From Candidatus Poribacteria bacterium (GTDB lineage Bacteria; Poribacteria; WGA-4E; WGA-3G): a stretch of 64,000 bases of DNA. The notes under the pieces were generated by a model, which saw nothing but the letters and a program-made list of their open reading frames with translations, was not told the origin of the DNA and did not search any database. A program made the translations under genes and the position numbers. The stretch is taken from contig JAPPIG010000084.1 in NCBI GenBank assembly GCA_028820635.1, positions 335,272 through 399,271 of the forward strand, given 5' to 3'. Shown one piece after another: positions 35,151 through 46,980 of the stretch (positions are counted from its first letter, which is position 1; the number at the start of each line of letters is the position of its first letter).

Positions 35151-36443
35151 ATGTCAGAATCCATTGACGGTAGAGTGTATTGCTCATTCTGTAATAGAGA
35201 AAGCAGCCAAGTGAATCGACTCCTTCAGGGAGTTGAGGCGTATATCTGCGACGTGTGCGTTGACTATTGTAATAAAAAACTCGCTCAGATAAATCCTACT
35301 GCGCCAGATTTGCCAGAACCGCCTCCCAACGCTGAAGACACGAACGAGGAAGACGTTGAACCTCCTGTACTACTCCTTGAACCGTCTGAGATTAAAGCGA
35401 AACTTGATGAATACGTAATCGGACAAGAACACGCCAAAAAAATACTTTCTGTCGCTGTTTATACACATTATAAACGCTTACAGCATGAGAACACAGACGA
35501 TGTTGAATTAGATAAAAGTAACATTCTGTTAATAGGCCCTACTGGAACAGGAAAAACACTGCTTGCACAAACCCTCGCGCGGGTTTTAAACGTCCCCTTT
35601 GCTATTGCCGATGCGACTACCGTCACGGAAGCGGGTTATGTGGGCGAAGACGTAGAAAACATCATCCTGAAACTTGTTCAAGCAGCAGACGGGAACATCA
35701 AACGTGCCCAACACGGTATTATCTATATAGACGAAATAGACAAAATCACCCGCAAATCCGAAAACCCATCTATCACTCGCGACGTTTCTGGTGAGGGTGT
35801 ACAGCAGGCACTTCTTAAAATATTAGAAGGTACCGTTGCTAACGTTCCACCCCGCGGTGGACGAAAACACCCGCATCAAGAAATGTTAGAAGTTGATACT
35901 AAAAATGTTCTTTTCATCTGTGGTGGAACTTTTATCGGATTAGAAAATCTTATTAAAAACAGATTAGGAAAACAGAGCATTGGATTTGGTTCAGAAATTA
36001 AATCTAAACAGAAACAGAAGATACACGAAATTCTTGAGCATACTACTGCAAAAGACCTAATCAAGTACGGTTTTATCCCAGAACTGATTGGGAGGTTACC
36101 TATTGTTGCAAACCTCCATGAATTAGATGAACCTGCCTTGATTAGAATTCTTACTGAACCGAAAAACGCACTTGTCAAACAATATCGGCAACTTTTAGCG
36201 TATGAAGGTGTGCAATTCAATGTGACCGATGATGCACTCTCCGCAATTGCACATCAGGTCATCGAACGCGAAACTGGTGCACGCGGCTTACGGGCAGTCA
36301 TGGAAAAAATTATGCTGGAAACCATGTACCAGATACCTTCGCTTTCCGAAGTACACGCGTGTCAAATAACTGAAGATAGCGTTTTAGGGAAGGGTTCCCC
36401 TGAATTAATTAACACTGCGTCTGAGGCACTTAAAACTGCGTAA
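35151..36443 (+). CDS. clpX: ATP-dependent protease ATP-binding subunit ClpX
   Basis: A 430-residue AAA+ unfoldase. A four-Cys zinc-binding domain (CSFCNRES ... CDVCVDYC) is at the N-terminus, followed by an acidic linker, Walker A GPTGTGKT, Walker [10 protein letters not shown] and sensor/arginine-finger regions. The start at 35151 is chosen because GGAGG precedes it; the frame is open further upstream. It unfolds tagged substrates and feeds them into ClpP. Confidence 0.97.
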   Translation: MSESIDGRVYCSFCNRESSQVNRLLQGVEAYICDVCVDYCNKKLAQINPTAPDLPEPPPNAEDTNEEDVEPPVLLLEPSEIKAKLDEYVIGQEHAKKILSVAVYTHYKRLQHENTDDVELDKSNILLIGPTGTGKTLLAQTLARVLNVPFAIADATTVTEAGYVGEDVENIILKLVQAADGNIKRAQHGIIYIDEIDKITRKSENPSITRDVSGEGVQQALLKILEGTVANVPPRGGRKHPHQEMLEVDTKNVLFICGGTFIGLENLIKNRLGKQSIGFGSEIKSKQKQKIHEILEHTTAKDLIKYGFIPELIGRLPIVANLHELDEPALIRILTEPKNALVKQYRQLLAYEGVQFNVTDDALSAIAHQVIERETGARGLRAVMEKIMLETMYQIPSLSEVHACQITEDSVLGKGSPELINTASEALKTA

Positions 36444-36454
36444 AGGAGCAAACC

Positions 36455-38941
36455 ATGAACCAAGAAGCTGAAAGACTCGAGGATGATTCGGCAGTTCTTT
36501 TGCCGGTTATCGCTCTGCCACCACATTTTGAGACTTTTTTTCCAAAAACCAAAGCTGTTGTTGACCAAAGGTTGATGGATTGGACACCGCTAACCATCGC
36601 ACGCAAAATGGGTGTTCTTGCCGCACGGGCGGCACTCAACACAAATTGGAAAGTCTTGCTCCTTCATCAAAAAACTGAACTTGAGGAAGAAGCGGAACCT
36701 GAACCCAAGGACCTTCATACCGTTGGAATTGTAGCGAAAATCGTCGAACCTTATGATCCAGAAGATGGGACACTCCGTATCGCAATAGAGACATCCGAAC
36801 GGGCAATAGTTGCACACTGCACACAAGTTGATGGTTATCTACAGGCTGCAGTTAAAATCGTTTCCGAACTCACTGGTGTAGGAGATGCCGCTACAGCGCT
36901 CATAAAAGAGGCGAAAAGCGAATTTCGAAAGTATGCTAAGGCACATCCAAAACGTATTCTTCCTGATGCAGAAAGATACATACGCGATTTAGTAGAACCT
37001 GGTATTCTTGCAGATAACATCGCTCGCTTTGTTGACCTACCTGCTCCCAAACGCCAAGAGATACTTGAAGAACTTAATCCCATCAAACGGCTCAATCTTG
37101 TCATCGCACTTCTTGACGCTGATCTGGACCTGCTTGACCTGAAAGAAGAAATTCACAATGAAGTCCGTGAATCTGTTCAAAAAACCCATCGTGAATTTTA
37201 CCTTCAAGAGCAGATGAAAGCTATCCAGCGGGAACTCGGCCGCGGAGATGAAATTGATGAAATTGATGACTTACGCGAGCAAGTCAAAAATGCTGGGATG
37301 ACTGAAGAGGCAGAGAAGAAGGCACTTAAGGAAATTGACCGTCTTGCACAAATACCGCCTATGTCCGCAGAGTCTGGGGTTATCCGCAACTATGTTGATT
37401 GGCTCCTTGCTGTCCCATGGAAAGATCGCACCGAAAATTCCATTGAGATTGATCAAGCAGAAAATATACTCAACGAAGACCATTACGGGTTAGATAAACC
37501 TAAATCAAATGTACTTGAATACCTTGCTGTCCTGAAATTGGTTGAGCAGCTAAAAGGACCTATTCTCTGTTTAGTCGGTCCCCCAGGCGTTGGCAAAACA
37601 TCATTAGGGAAATCTATAGCACGCGCAACCGGAAGAAAATTTGTCCGAATGTCCCTTGGCGGCGTGCGCGATGAAGCGGAGATACGTGGTCACCGTCGAA
37701 CTTATATTGGGGCTATCCCAGGTCGCATTATTCAAGGATTACGTGATGTGAAGGTAAAGAATCCGCTCTTCCTGCTTGATGAAATTGATAAACTCAGTTC
37801 GGATTGGCGTGGCGATCCCGCATCAGCACTCCTTGAAGTGCTTGACCCTGAACAGAATGAAACTTTCCGAGATCACTACTTAGATGTTGAGTTTGACCTA
37901 TCGGATGTGATGTTCGTCACCACAGCCAATACACGAATAACAATACCACCCGCGCTTGAAGATCGGATGGAAGTCATTGAACTACCCGGATATACCGATT
38001 TTGAGAAACACAAAATCGCAACATTCCATCCAAACGGACTTATTCCAAAACAGTTGAAAGCCCACGGTCTGAAGGAAGAAAATATCACGTTTGCGGATTC
38101 TGCTATTTTTGACATAGTTCACAAATACACGCGTGAAGCAGGTGTGCGAAATCTGGAACGTAGTATTACCAGTGTCTGCCGTAAAATTGCGAAGCAGATC
38201 GTAACTGACGACACACCGGATCTGAAGGTTAAAGTCACCGCTCTCAATCTAAATGACTACCTCGGACCACCGAAATTTACGCGCACCAAAGCGCAAGAAC
38301 ATGATGAAGTCGGTGTATCAACAGGAATGGTCTGGACACAAGTCGGCGGCGATATTGTTTCCGTTGAGGCAACCCTCATGCCAGGTGAAGGGAAGCTGGA
38401 TATGACAGGACAACTTCAAGAGGTCATGCGGGAATCTGTCCAAACAGCTGTAGCATATCTCCGATCACGGGCGGAACATTTTGAAATCCCTAAAGATACA
38501 TTTGAAAAACGCGATATCCATATCCATATTCCTGAAGGAGCAGTGCCTAAAGATGGCCCCTCAGCAGGAATTACTGTCGCAACAGCAATTCTCAGTGCTA
38601 TAACAGGGAAAAAAGTACGGAAAGATGTCGCAATGACCGGTGAAATTACTCTCCGTGGACATGTCCTTCCTATCGGTGGGCTTAAAGAAAAATCACTTGC
38701 AGCCTATCGAAACGGAATTGTCGACATCATTATGCCAGAGGAAAATGAGAAAGACCTTGAAGATGTACCAAGTGAAATCAGGGAAAACATCAAATGGCAT
38801 CAAGTCAACGATATAACGCAAGTCTTGGAATTAGCATTAGTAAAAGAAGATGATGCCGAAAACGAACCTGACGGAATTGCACCAGCCGCAGAAGACGCAA
38901 CTTTACAGAATCCAGACACAATCGGACAGGCTGGAAACTGA
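36455..38941 (+). CDS. lon: ATP-dependent protease Lon
   Basis: An 828-residue Lon protease: LON substrate-binding domain (about 15-220), coiled-coil linker, AAA+ domain with [13 protein letters not shown] and LFLLDEID, and a C-terminal protease with the Ser703-Lys746 dyad (GPSAG and [11 protein letters not shown]). It starts 11 bases after clpX with an AAAGGAG site, so it is most likely cotranscribed. The first 60 residues differ from common Lon proteins. Confidence 0.96.
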   Translation: MNQEAERLEDDSAVLLPVIALPPHFETFFPKTKAVVDQRLMDWTPLTIARKMGVLAARAALNTNWKVLLLHQKTELEEEAEPEPKDLHTVGIVAKIVEPYDPEDGTLRIAIETSERAIVAHCTQVDGYLQAAVKIVSELTGVGDAATALIKEAKSEFRKYAKAHPKRILPDAERYIRDLVEPGILADNIARFVDLPAPKRQEILEELNPIKRLNLVIALLDADLDLLDLKEEIHNEVRESVQKTHREFYLQEQMKAIQRELGRGDEIDEIDDLREQVKNAGMTEEAEKKALKEIDRLAQIPPMSAESGVIRNYVDWLLAVPWKDRTENSIEIDQAENILNEDHYGLDKPKSNVLEYLAVLKLVEQLKGPILCLVGPPGVGKTSLGKSIARATGRKFVRMSLGGVRDEAEIRGHRRTYIGAIPGRIIQGLRDVKVKNPLFLLDEIDKLSSDWRGDPASALLEVLDPEQNETFRDHYLDVEFDLSDVMFVTTANTRITIPPALEDRMEVIELPGYTDFEKHKIATFHPNGLIPKQLKAHGLKEENITFADSAIFDIVHKYTREAGVRNLERSITSVCRKIAKQIVTDDTPDLKVKVTALNLNDYLGPPKFTRTKAQEHDEVGVSTGMVWTQVGGDIVSVEATLMPGEGKLDMTGQLQEVMRESVQTAVAYLRSRAEHFEIPKDTFEKRDIHIHIPEGAVPKDGPSAGITVATAILSAITGKKVRKDVAMTGEITLRGHVLPIGGLKEKSLAAYRNGIVDIIMPEENEKDLEDVPSEIRENIKWHQVNDITQVLELALVKEDDAENEPDGIAPAAEDATLQNPDTIGQAGN

Positions 38942-38960
38942 TAAAACTTTAGATTTTTCC

Positions 38961-38986
38961 TGTAGGAGTGATCTCCGAATCGCGAC
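38961..38986 (+). repeat. Single REP-like element within the lon - S4 gap
   Basis: GTAG foot, stem GTGAT/ATCGC (one G-T wobble) around CTCCGA. It is the only single, undecayed copy between genes of the same strand in a likely operon and could stabilise the lon mRNA 3' end. Confidence 0.7.
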
Positions 38987-39038
38987 CTTTACCGCAAAAT
39001 TTCGGTAGACACTCCAATATTTACCCTCTCATGAGAAA

Positions 39039-39302
39039 ATGCGAGTAGACAAATTTCTCCAAATTTCAAGACTCGTTAAACGCCGGGCAACTGCAAACAC
39101 ATTGTGTAGTCGAGGCAATGTCTTAGTCAACATGAACCCAGCAAAAGCAGGTAAAACACTCAATGTCGGCGATCGCATTACAATAATTTCAGACCCGCTC
39201 CCTATGGCGGAAGCAGAAGAATTAACCTACGAGGTACTCGAAATACCGACAGGCAATGTGTCCAAAACCCGTGCGGCAACACTGTATCGTCTTGTTAAAT
39301 AG
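39039..39302 (+). CDS. S4-domain RNA-binding protein (RqcP/Hsp15-like)
   Basis: An 87-residue protein consisting almost only of an S4 RNA-binding domain (MRVDKFLQISRLVKRRATANTLCSRGNVLVN, then AKAGKTLNVGD). Short S4 proteins of this kind (RqcP/YabO, Hsp15) bind stalled large ribosomal subunits in ribosome rescue. The position after lon fits protein quality control. Exact subtype cannot be decided. Confidence 0.88.
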   Translation: MRVDKFLQISRLVKRRATANTLCSRGNVLVNMNPAKAGKTLNVGDRITIISDPLPMAEAEELTYEVLEIPTGNVSKTRAATLYRLVK

Positions 39303-39348
39303 GTTTAAATAGAGTAATTGATCGTTCGTGTTCCACACTAATGTTAAA

Positions 39349-40458
39349 ATGTTGCCACGTATCGGAATAACAATGGGTGATGCCGCAGGCATCGGACCCG
39401 AGATTATTGTTAAAGCACTCACGAATAAAAACGTCTATCAAATCTGCCAACCGATAGTCATCGGCAGTGCTGTAATAATTCAGGACGCACTCCGATTCAT
39501 TTCTCCTACAGATTTACGATCTGAGTCTCAAAGAAATCTCCCCAATATCTCTGTCGTCCAATCCCCGATCCAAACTACCGCAATACCTGAAAGAATTGAT
39601 GTGCTTGATGTCAGTTCGCTAACACCAGATATGTTTACGCATGGAACAATAAATCCTCGGTGCGGCACTGCTGCAGTTAAAGCCATTGAAGCAGCAGTAC
39701 AACTCACACTGGACGGCATGCTCGACGGTATCACAACCGCTCCAATTTGTAAGGCATCAATTCAACGCGCCGGTTCGCCATTTCCCGGGCATACTGAGAT
39801 GCTCACAAGTTTGACACAATCCAAAAAATCTGTTATGATGCTCAAAACGTGGGACATACCTCCTCAATTTGTGTCAGGACGCAATATTGATTCAAAAAAA
39901 GAGAAGAAAAATTCTTGTATCTCAACTAATCTTAAAGAACACCTGACAGTCTCCTTTGTTACAAGCCATATTCCAATTGCTGAAGTTTCACAGAAACTTT
40001 CAGTGGAAAGAATAAATGATGTCATCCGAATCACACATGAGGCACTTGTCCAGTTCGGTATTGAGAATCCACGGTTAGTTGTAGCGGGGTTAAATCCACA
40101 CGCAAGTGAAGAGGGGATGTTTGGCAAAGAGGAAGATACCTGTATCAAACCAGCAATTAAGAAAGCACATGCAGATGGTTACCAAGTTGAAGGGCCTCTA
40201 CCTGCAGATACGCTCTTCAAAAAAGCAATCCGTGGTGAGTGGGATGCTGTCATCGCAATGTACCATGACCAAGGTAATATTCCGATAAAACTGATTGGAT
40301 TTGGACAGGTTGTGAATATAACATTAGGTTTACCCATTGTCCGCACAAGTGTTGACCACGGAACAGCGTTTGACATCGCAGGACAAGGGATTGCAAGCGA
40401 AACAAGTCTTATCGCTGCATTAGCAGCAGCAGCACAGTTAGCGAGTTCTCAATTATGA
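39349..40458 (+). CDS. pdxA: 4-hydroxythreonine-4-phosphate dehydrogenase PdxA
   Basis: A 369-residue NAD-dependent dehydrogenase of pyridoxal phosphate synthesis. GITMGDAAGIGPEI near the N-terminus, PGHTEML, AGLNPHASEEGMFGKEE and YHDQGNIPIKLIGF are the conserved blocks, with His residues coordinating the metal. A Ser/Lys-rich insertion of about 25 residues (about 175-200) makes it longer than the usual 330. The ATG at 39349 is preferred over a GTG at 39328. The last four bases overlap the start of the C25 protease gene. Confidence 0.93.
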   Translation: MLPRIGITMGDAAGIGPEIIVKALTNKNVYQICQPIVIGSAVIIQDALRFISPTDLRSESQRNLPNISVVQSPIQTTAIPERIDVLDVSSLTPDMFTHGTINPRCGTAAVKAIEAAVQLTLDGMLDGITTAPICKASIQRAGSPFPGHTEMLTSLTQSKKSVMMLKTWDIPPQFVSGRNIDSKKEKKNSCISTNLKEHLTVSFVTSHIPIAEVSQKLSVERINDVIRITHEALVQFGIENPRLVVAGLNPHASEEGMFGKEEDTCIKPAIKKAHADGYQVEGPLPADTLFKKAIRGEWDAVIAMYHDQGNIPIKLIGFGQVVNITLGLPIVRTSVDHGTAFDIAGQGIASETSLIAALAAAAQLASSQL

Positions 40459-43400
40459 CAAGACGTTTTCTATTCTCTCTATTTATTTTCTGTGTTACGA
40501 TAGGTATGATGCATGCCGAACTCAACGGAGACGGATTTTGTAACCCCAATTTCAACCCAGTACAAAATCCAGGGATCATCGGTGGCACACACATAATACA
40601 CAACGAAAATCCATTACAGGTTTTAAAGGCATCATCACATTTCCTTATCTTACGGTTTCAACTCCCCAAACTAAAAACACAAAAACATCTACAGAATGGA
40701 AAATCCGCCACACACATCGGATTTGATGGCGCATCATGGACAACCGAAACAGGAAAACCACAACTCCCTGTCTATACCGTTCAAATCGGCTTGCCTTCAG
40801 TGAGCAGTGTTACCGCAACAGTGCTCCAAAAACAGAGTTCCTTCAAAAAAGTAGAACTACCGCTAATCACTAATCAAGCAATTGATCCCTTTTTCCCAGA
40901 TGCACAGGAAAGAGAAGAAGATTCTACTATACCGACTAAGTCCAAAACATCTGCCCTATATCCCGCTGAAATGATAGAGGTTATACCGATCGGTTTTGTG
41001 CGATCACAACGGGTCGGAGTTCTACATATCCATCCAGTACAATACAACAGTACAACACAACAGATAAAAATCACTGACGACATCACATTCCGGATCGATT
41101 TTTACGGTGCCCCAACAAATGCGTCTCCTCCCTTGCCATCTCATTCTCTTGAAAGCACTGCTTATGAAAATCTGTTCCAAACCATGTTGATAAACAACAG
41201 CCAAGCGGCTTCTTGGCGACATAGATTAGATGGAACATCACGGATGTTGATCCAAGGTGCTCCCGCTGCGCAAGCCTCAAAGCGGAGACGTTTTAAAATT
41301 CCTATTACAGAAACCACTATGTACAGCATCAATTACAGTAAACTCAAATCAACCGGTATTACGCCTGAAACGATTGATCTGGACAGCATAAGGTTGGAAA
41401 CAGCGGGCAATGAACAGGGATACTATATTTTTGATAAAAACCAAAACGAAACGTATGATCAAGAAGATATGATTGTCTTCTACGCACGGGCTTTGAGTAA
41501 TAAATTTACAGATACTAACGTCTATTGGTTTAGTTTCGTCCCAAAAGACACAGAGAGAGCAGTAGGTGAACCTACTGCTGTAGAAACATTCCGTATCGGC
41601 ACACGGTCAGGCGCACCTGTTACTCCCGATATCACGCCGCCGAATGCTTTTTTAACAAAATTGCGGTTTGAGGAAAACAGGTTGTACGATACACTTGACG
41701 GGTATAATGTAAAATCTGAATTAGCGGACCGCTATTTCTGGACAGGTCTCAGAGGAGGTGCTTCTGGTATTAGTACAAAAAAATTCCCTGTAGATTTACC
41801 AGGAGCAGTACCACAGTATAATTTTGAACGAGATGCTACAGTTCGTATGAAACTTCAAGGTGCCGCTCGGAAACATGCAGCATCACACGAAGCGCGCATC
41901 AGTTTTAATGGGAGGAACCTTGGTGACTCTGTGAAATGGAAACGCCAAGAAGCACCTCTTGTCGCACGTAATATCCCGCAGAATCGAATTCCCTATGATG
42001 AGCAAAGTGAATTGCGCATTTATGCCCCTCTTGAGAACAAATCCTCAGGAGGTTCCTACGACTTCTATCTTGATTGGTATGAGTTTGAATATTGGCACAA
42101 TTTTCGCGCAAAAAATAATCGGCTTGCGTTTAATTCAGAAACTGAGCCAGAGGTTAGCGGAAAAACGCATTTTAACATAACCAACTTTCAGACCGAGACA
42201 ATAGATGTTTATACGCTGAATTCAAGCAGTTTAGCCGCAAAACTTGTTGATGGAAAGGTAACGGGAGGTGGCAACTCCTACCAAATTCTATTTGAGGATG
42301 ATGTTGTACAATACACCAATTACTTTGTTATTGGAAACCATGCCTACCGCCCCATCAGTACACTTACCGAAGTTCCACCAAGCACTTTGCGAAATCCTAC
42401 AACACAAGCAGATTACATTGTGATTACACATAAGACGTTTTTAGAAAGCATAAAACCTTTAGTCGATTTTCGACGTTCACAAGGCTTGACAGTTAAAGTT
42501 GTGGATATAGACGAAATTTACAATGAATTTGGTAATGGCCTCTTTACGCCGTTTGCAATCCAGAACTTCTTGCGGTATGCCTATCATACATGGCAGTCGC
42601 CAGCCCCTACCTACGTCTTACTCGTGGGTGATGCACATTACGACTATAAAGGAGTCATCAAACGACTTCACAATGATTACGATCTTTACCCGATTTTTGT
42701 CCCAACTTACCACGCATGGGCGCCGGAAAGCGGTGAAACTGCAATGGATCAAAGATTTGTTAACGTAAGTGGAGATGACGCCTTGCCCGATATGTTCATC
42801 GGACGCCTATCAGTACAAACACCTAAAGAACTTACAGGGATGATCCAAAAGATTATTGACTACGAAGAGAATCCTAAAATTGGTCAATGGCAAGCAACAC
42901 TCGTACAAGTAGCAGATGATGAATTAAACAATCCTTCTGACGAGACTTTCGAAACTTCCCGAGACAAACTGATCCAACAAATCATCCCTGTCGCTTATAA
43001 CACGAAACAAATATATCTACGAAAAATACGGATACAAGAAGAATACAAAGATAAATACGTCAGCGAAACTACAAAACGTATCCTAAATGCATTTAATGAT
43101 GGTGCGTTGGTTGTTGAATATGCAGGACACGGTGGAATACATACATGGGCTGATGAGGCAATTTTTCATATTGATGATGCTATCAATTTACGTAACAACC
43201 GCCTCCCATTTGTTATATCAACAACTTGTTTGAATGGAAAATTTGATAAACCACAGCAATTCGGATCACACAGCCTCAGTGAACAACTTTTGATCAGCAA
43301 ATACGGTGCCATCGCATCGCTCACCGCAACAAGGTTAACTTACGCTACAGCCAACGCCAATTTTGATGAAGACCTATTCTCTGCAATGTTTGTACGCGAA

Positions 43401-46400
43401 CCTTTTGAGGCAAAGCAAGGATACAGTGAAATCGCAGCAACTCAACCAAGCATCGGGAAAATAGTTACGGACGCAAAAATCAGATTCATCACCCGAAGTC
43501 GCAATCCACAATGGATTCCCGGAACAGAACAATATACGCTCTTCGGTGATCCGGCAACACGACTCGCACTCCCTACACTTGATATACAGGTTAAATTAGA
43601 AGAAATCGCACTGAATTCCAATAAGCAGATTGTCGTTTTAAAAAATGAAGTCGGGACGCATGACGCGAACAATGTATGGTGGATAGCAGAAAATTTTAGC
43701 CCACAGAAACTCATTACTTCAGCCATTTTCCAAAATCACTTTGATGATGATTTGCAGAATGATTTCACAGAACGCAGCACTCAAGGTAGAGTGTGGAAGG
43801 GTGAATATGGCAAAATTCAGTTGAAAATCCCACCCAAAGCATTACCGGGCAGAGGTTTCGTTCAAATGTTTGCTCATGATGAAAAACGCGCAGCCGTAGG
43901 GGGTGCCACATTCTGGGTAGATACACCGATTATTGGAGATATACGTGAAGACTTGGATCCTAAAAAAACCCATACGCTCAACATAAAAGCACTTATTTTT
44001 GACGATTTAGGGGGGGACAAGGGTATTCGTTCTATCTATGTCGAGTGGGACAATACTTTTGATTACGTGAACCATACCGTCCCAATGGTCAGAACTACAC
44101 CTCCTCCCGACACCCATGAACTTCATCCTGGCGGACAATGGTACGAACTTCAAACACCTATCCCTCTACCACTGGGCGGACGAAAAATTCGATACCGTAT
44201 CATCGTCACTGACAGTGATGGCATAACAGTTAAACACCCATCATCAGATAGGCGAATCAGTGTTGATGTGCCAGAGGGACCCAACATCGCCATTGCTACG
44301 GATGGAACAAGTCTTGCTCCGATCCGATATACTTTCAATAAAGAAACAGGAAAATATCTTCTTATAGCCGAACTTATTAACAACGGTGGAAGAACAGTTA
44401 AAGAAAATATTGAAGTTATTTTTGCAGAAGGCAACCCTGATATAGGTGGCGACCTCCAAATTGATGAGGACGCGAAAATCTTAGGAAGCGTCACGCTAAC
44501 TCCCGACGACTGGGAAGAAGGCGATACAGTACTACAGCGAACTATTGTAACACTTCAGTTAAAAGAAAATCTCGCTACTGGTGTCCATAAAATTTATGTA
44601 CTCGCTGACCCAGAGGTAGACACTACCGACAAGGACGTTAAAGGTAATGTCGCAGAGCCAAAAGAAATTGATAACAAACTTTACACGACTTTCGTTGTTA
44701 ACGAATTCTTCTACGAGTCATCAAAACCCTTAACAGCTTTTAGCCTTGATAGAGTCTTTGACATTGATTTCCCTGCTGAGGCAGCATCGCTAAAAGAGGA
44801 CAAGGTCGCGCTAACCGTCTCTTCAAGTGTTCCATCTGCCTTGACGCAACCTTCGTTTCAATTTGCCTCAATACCGCGCGTTGCTGCACTGCGAAGAGGT
44901 TTACTCCGTTCAGGTGAGGAAAGTATCCAACAGTACGAAGTATCTTTTCGCGCATCCGATATCACACTAAAAAAACCTGCAACCCTCAAGATGCGGTTTG
45001 ATGTGAGAAGTTTGGAAGATGTTGTTAGAGAAAATACACCTTGGAAAGAGGACAGCAAGGATTTCAGAGCGGCGTTGATTCAAGAAGCGGAAAAACTCGG
45101 CATTTATACGTGGCATCCTACTTATCAAAAATGGAAACGACTCCCATCACAATTAAGTTATGCCACTGGAAACGAAAAGCCTCAACCTGAAGATGATGGG
45201 CCAATATTTCAACTTGAAAATTATGTCACACCTATTCAAACCGAAAACGCGAATAAACAACCGCTACCAATCGAAAACATCAAAATCAGTCCAGAGTTGA
45301 CACCTGCGGGTATTTGGACTATTCTGTTTTTAGATCCAACTCACTACGAAGTGTACCTAAAAAAGAAAGAACATGTCCAATATGAGAAATTAAATGACCC
45401 CGGTCAACTTGACATTCCTTTTCGAGAAGAAAATTACGGTATTGAATTCACTATCCCGAAAAAATGGGTAGTGCCACCAGAACTTGATGATGGGACACCT
45501 ATCGTTCCCTTTGAATTTGCAGATATCCTCATAATTGAAACAGATTATTCAGAGGGTACTGCTGTGTTGAAAGGAACACGAAATCAAAATGTCGGCAACG
45601 GTACAGCAAATGTCAGTGTAAACCCTGGACTAAAACAGGAGTTCTTGGTAGGCGATTGGTTCATCTTTTTTACATCCTCAGATTCTTATGAACTCCGCGA
45701 TAATACCGGAGAGCCAGTCTTTCTACCAAGTGAGGAACTTGCGACCGGAGATGTCAACAAAGGGCATTTTATTGACCATCTCGGGTTTGAAATACTTGTC
45801 ACATCAAGTTCTGAACCGTTTAAATTCGGAGATAAGATTAAATTCAGTAGTGCACAAGTCGGAACTATTACCGCACAAACAACCGAACTTACGCCTTTTA
45901 CCCTTATTAGTAGTGATGACACAAAACCACCTGCTTTCAATCTATGGGTAGATGGTGTTCAACCGCAAACCGGCAGCGTTATCGCACCGCGCCCACATAT
46001 CTCTATCTTACTTGAGGATGTTGACGGTGTAAACTTGGATACGCTGATTATCCGCAGAGGGGATAACGGCAAACCGCTTGAGCCAATATCGGACTACGTC
46101 CTACGAAATCCCGATGACGTTAATACCGTTCCAATTGACTACAAACCTATTCTCTTTCCCGGTGAGTATGCTTTTGAAATTGAAGCACGCAATTTTAATG
46201 GAGATGCAATTGGTGGAGAAGCAGAGAAAATCTCTATTAAATTCACTGTCATTGAAATGCCCGACATCACCCCACCTGCCGTCGAAATTCTTGTTAACGA
46301 TGAGATTCTTGTAGGGGAAGAACGCAACGTTAACTCTCTTGGAGAAGTTAAGAGTATGGGCAAAAATCGCATTACCCAGCAACCCCAATGTGAAATTCAA

Positions 46401-46949
46401 GTTACGGATGAAACGGCACTTGATGGCACTCTCCTTAACATTACGTTTAACCAGTTAGATGTGAGTGATGTAACACGGCGCTATCGCGAATTCGATATGG
46501 CAAAATGGGAATTTGATGTTGATAATCCTGAAACTGCAAAATTTAGTTTCGCTCCCGACCTACCAAATGGTACCTATCGCTTACAGGTAACTGCTGCAGA
46601 TACGAGTGAAAACACCACTGACATTGAAGCAGTTTTTACATTGGATGAGGCAGTCACCCTCACCGAAGTCTTCAATGTGCCGAATCCTGTCCAAGATGGC
46701 AAAACTTTTTTCACATATCAGTTGGCACAACCACCGGATAAAATCACCATCAAAATTTATACGGTGAGTGGTAGATTAATTCGAACGATCACAGATGCAA
46801 GTGCAAATCGGGGCAACAATGAAACCTATTGGGATGGAAAAGATGAGATAGGGGTTAGGTGTGCCAACGGCGTATATCTCTATCGCGTCATTGCTCACAC
46901 TGGCGATAGCAAAGTCGAAAAGATAGGAAAACTCGCCATCTTACGCTAA
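40455..46949 (+). CDS. Gingipain-type (family C25) peptidase, PorU-like, 2164 residues
   Basis: A very large exported protein. Signal peptide (MTRRFLFSLFIFCVTIGMMHA); an N-terminal region of about 630 residues typical of PorU-like proteins; a C25 caspase-fold peptidase domain (from YIVITHKTF to FGDPATRLALP) with catalytic His892 (EYAGHGG) and Cys925 (STTCLNG); several beta-sandwich and Ig-like segments; and a C-terminal FlgD-Ig type module (NVPNPVQDGKTFFTYQL, NGVYLYRVIA). In Bacteroidota PorU is the sortase of type IX secretion. Here a protease or sortase at the surface is inferred. It overlaps pdxA by four bases (ATGA), suggesting coupled translation. Confidence 0.87.
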   Translation: MTRRFLFSLFIFCVTIGMMHAELNGDGFCNPNFNPVQNPGIIGGTHIIHNENPLQVLKASSHFLILRFQLPKLKTQKHLQNGKSATHIGFDGASWTTETGKPQLPVYTVQIGLPSVSSVTATVLQKQSSFKKVELPLITNQAIDPFFPDAQEREEDSTIPTKSKTSALYPAEMIEVIPIGFVRSQRVGVLHIHPVQYNSTTQQIKITDDITFRIDFYGAPTNASPPLPSHSLESTAYENLFQTMLINNSQAASWRHRLDGTSRMLIQGAPAAQASKRRRFKIPITETTMYSINYSKLKSTGITPETIDLDSIRLETAGNEQGYYIFDKNQNETYDQEDMIVFYARALSNKFTDTNVYWFSFVPKDTERAVGEPTAVETFRIGTRSGAPVTPDITPPNAFLTKLRFEENRLYDTLDGYNVKSELADRYFWTGLRGGASGISTKKFPVDLPGAVPQYNFERDATVRMKLQGAARKHAASHEARISFNGRNLGDSVKWKRQEAPLVARNIPQNRIPYDEQSELRIYAPLENKSSGGSYDFYLDWYEFEYWHNFRAKNNRLAFNSETEPEVSGKTHFNITNFQTETIDVYTLNSSSLAAKLVDGKVTGGGNSYQILFEDDVVQYTNYFVIGNHAYRPISTLTEVPPSTLRNPTTQADYIVITHKTFLESIKPLVDFRRSQGLTVKVVDIDEIYNEFGNGLFTPFAIQNFLRYAYHTWQSPAPTYVLLVGDAHYDYKGVIKRLHNDYDLYPIFVPTYHAWAPESGETAMDQRFVNVSGDDALPDMFIGRLSVQTPKELTGMIQKIIDYEENPKIGQWQATLVQVADDELNNPSDETFETSRDKLIQQIIPVAYNTKQIYLRKIRIQEEYKDKYVSETTKRILNAFNDGALVVEYAGHGGIHTWADEAIFHIDDAINLRNNRLPFVISTTCLNGKFDKPQQFGSHSLSEQLLISKYGAIASLTATRLTYATANANFDEDLFSAMFVREPFEAKQGYSEIAATQPSIGKIVTDAKIRFITRSRNPQWIPGTEQYTLFGDPATRLALPTLDIQVKLEEIALNSNKQIVVLKNEVGTHDANNVWWIAENFSPQKLITSAIFQNHFDDDLQNDFTERSTQGRVWKGEYGKIQLKIPPKALPGRGFVQMFAHDEKRAAVGGATFWVDTPIIGDIREDLDPKKTHTLNIKALIFDDLGGDKGIRSIYVEWDNTFDYVNHTVPMVRTTPPPDTHELHPGGQWYELQTPIPLPLGGRKIRYRIIVTDSDGITVKHPSSDRRISVDVPEGPNIAIATDGTSLAPIRYTFNKETGKYLLIAELINNGGRTVKENIEVIFAEGNPDIGGDLQIDEDAKILGSVTLTPDDWEEGDTVLQRTIVTLQLKENLATGVHKIYVLADPEVDTTDKDVKGNVAEPKEIDNKLYTTFVVNEFFYESSKPLTAFSLDRVFDIDFPAEAASLKEDKVALTVSSSVPSALTQPSFQFASIPRVAALRRGLLRSGEESIQQYEVSFRASDITLKKPATLKMRFDVRSLEDVVRENTPWKEDSKDFRAALIQEAEKLGIYTWHPTYQKWKRLPSQLSYATGNEKPQPEDDGPIFQLENYVTPIQTENANKQPLPIENIKISPELTPAGIWTILFLDPTHYEVYLKKKEHVQYEKLNDPGQLDIPFREENYGIEFTIPKKWVVPPELDDGTPIVPFEFADILIIETDYSEGTAVLKGTRNQNVGNGTANVSVNPGLKQEFLVGDWFIFFTSSDSYELRDNTGEPVFLPSEELATGDVNKGHFIDHLGFEILVTSSSEPFKFGDKIKFSSAQVGTITAQTTELTPFTLISSDDTKPPAFNLWVDGVQPQTGSVIAPRPHISILLEDVDGVNLDTLIIRRGDNGKPLEPISDYVLRNPDDVNTVPIDYKPILFPGEYAFEIEARNFNGDAIGGEAEKISIKFTVIEMPDITPPAVEILVNDEILVGEERNVNSLGEVKSMGKNRITQQPQCEIQVTDETALDGTLLNITFNQLDVSDVTRRYREFDMAKWEFDVDNPETAKFSFAPDLPNGTYRLQVTAADTSENTTDIEAVFTLDEAVTLTEVFNVPNPVQDGKTFFTYQLAQPPDKITIKIYTVSGRLIRTITDASANRGNNETYWDGKDEIGVRCANGVYLYRVIAHTGDSKVEKIGKLAILR

Positions 46950-46980
46950 AGAAAATAAACACTTTGTATAATTACATTCT

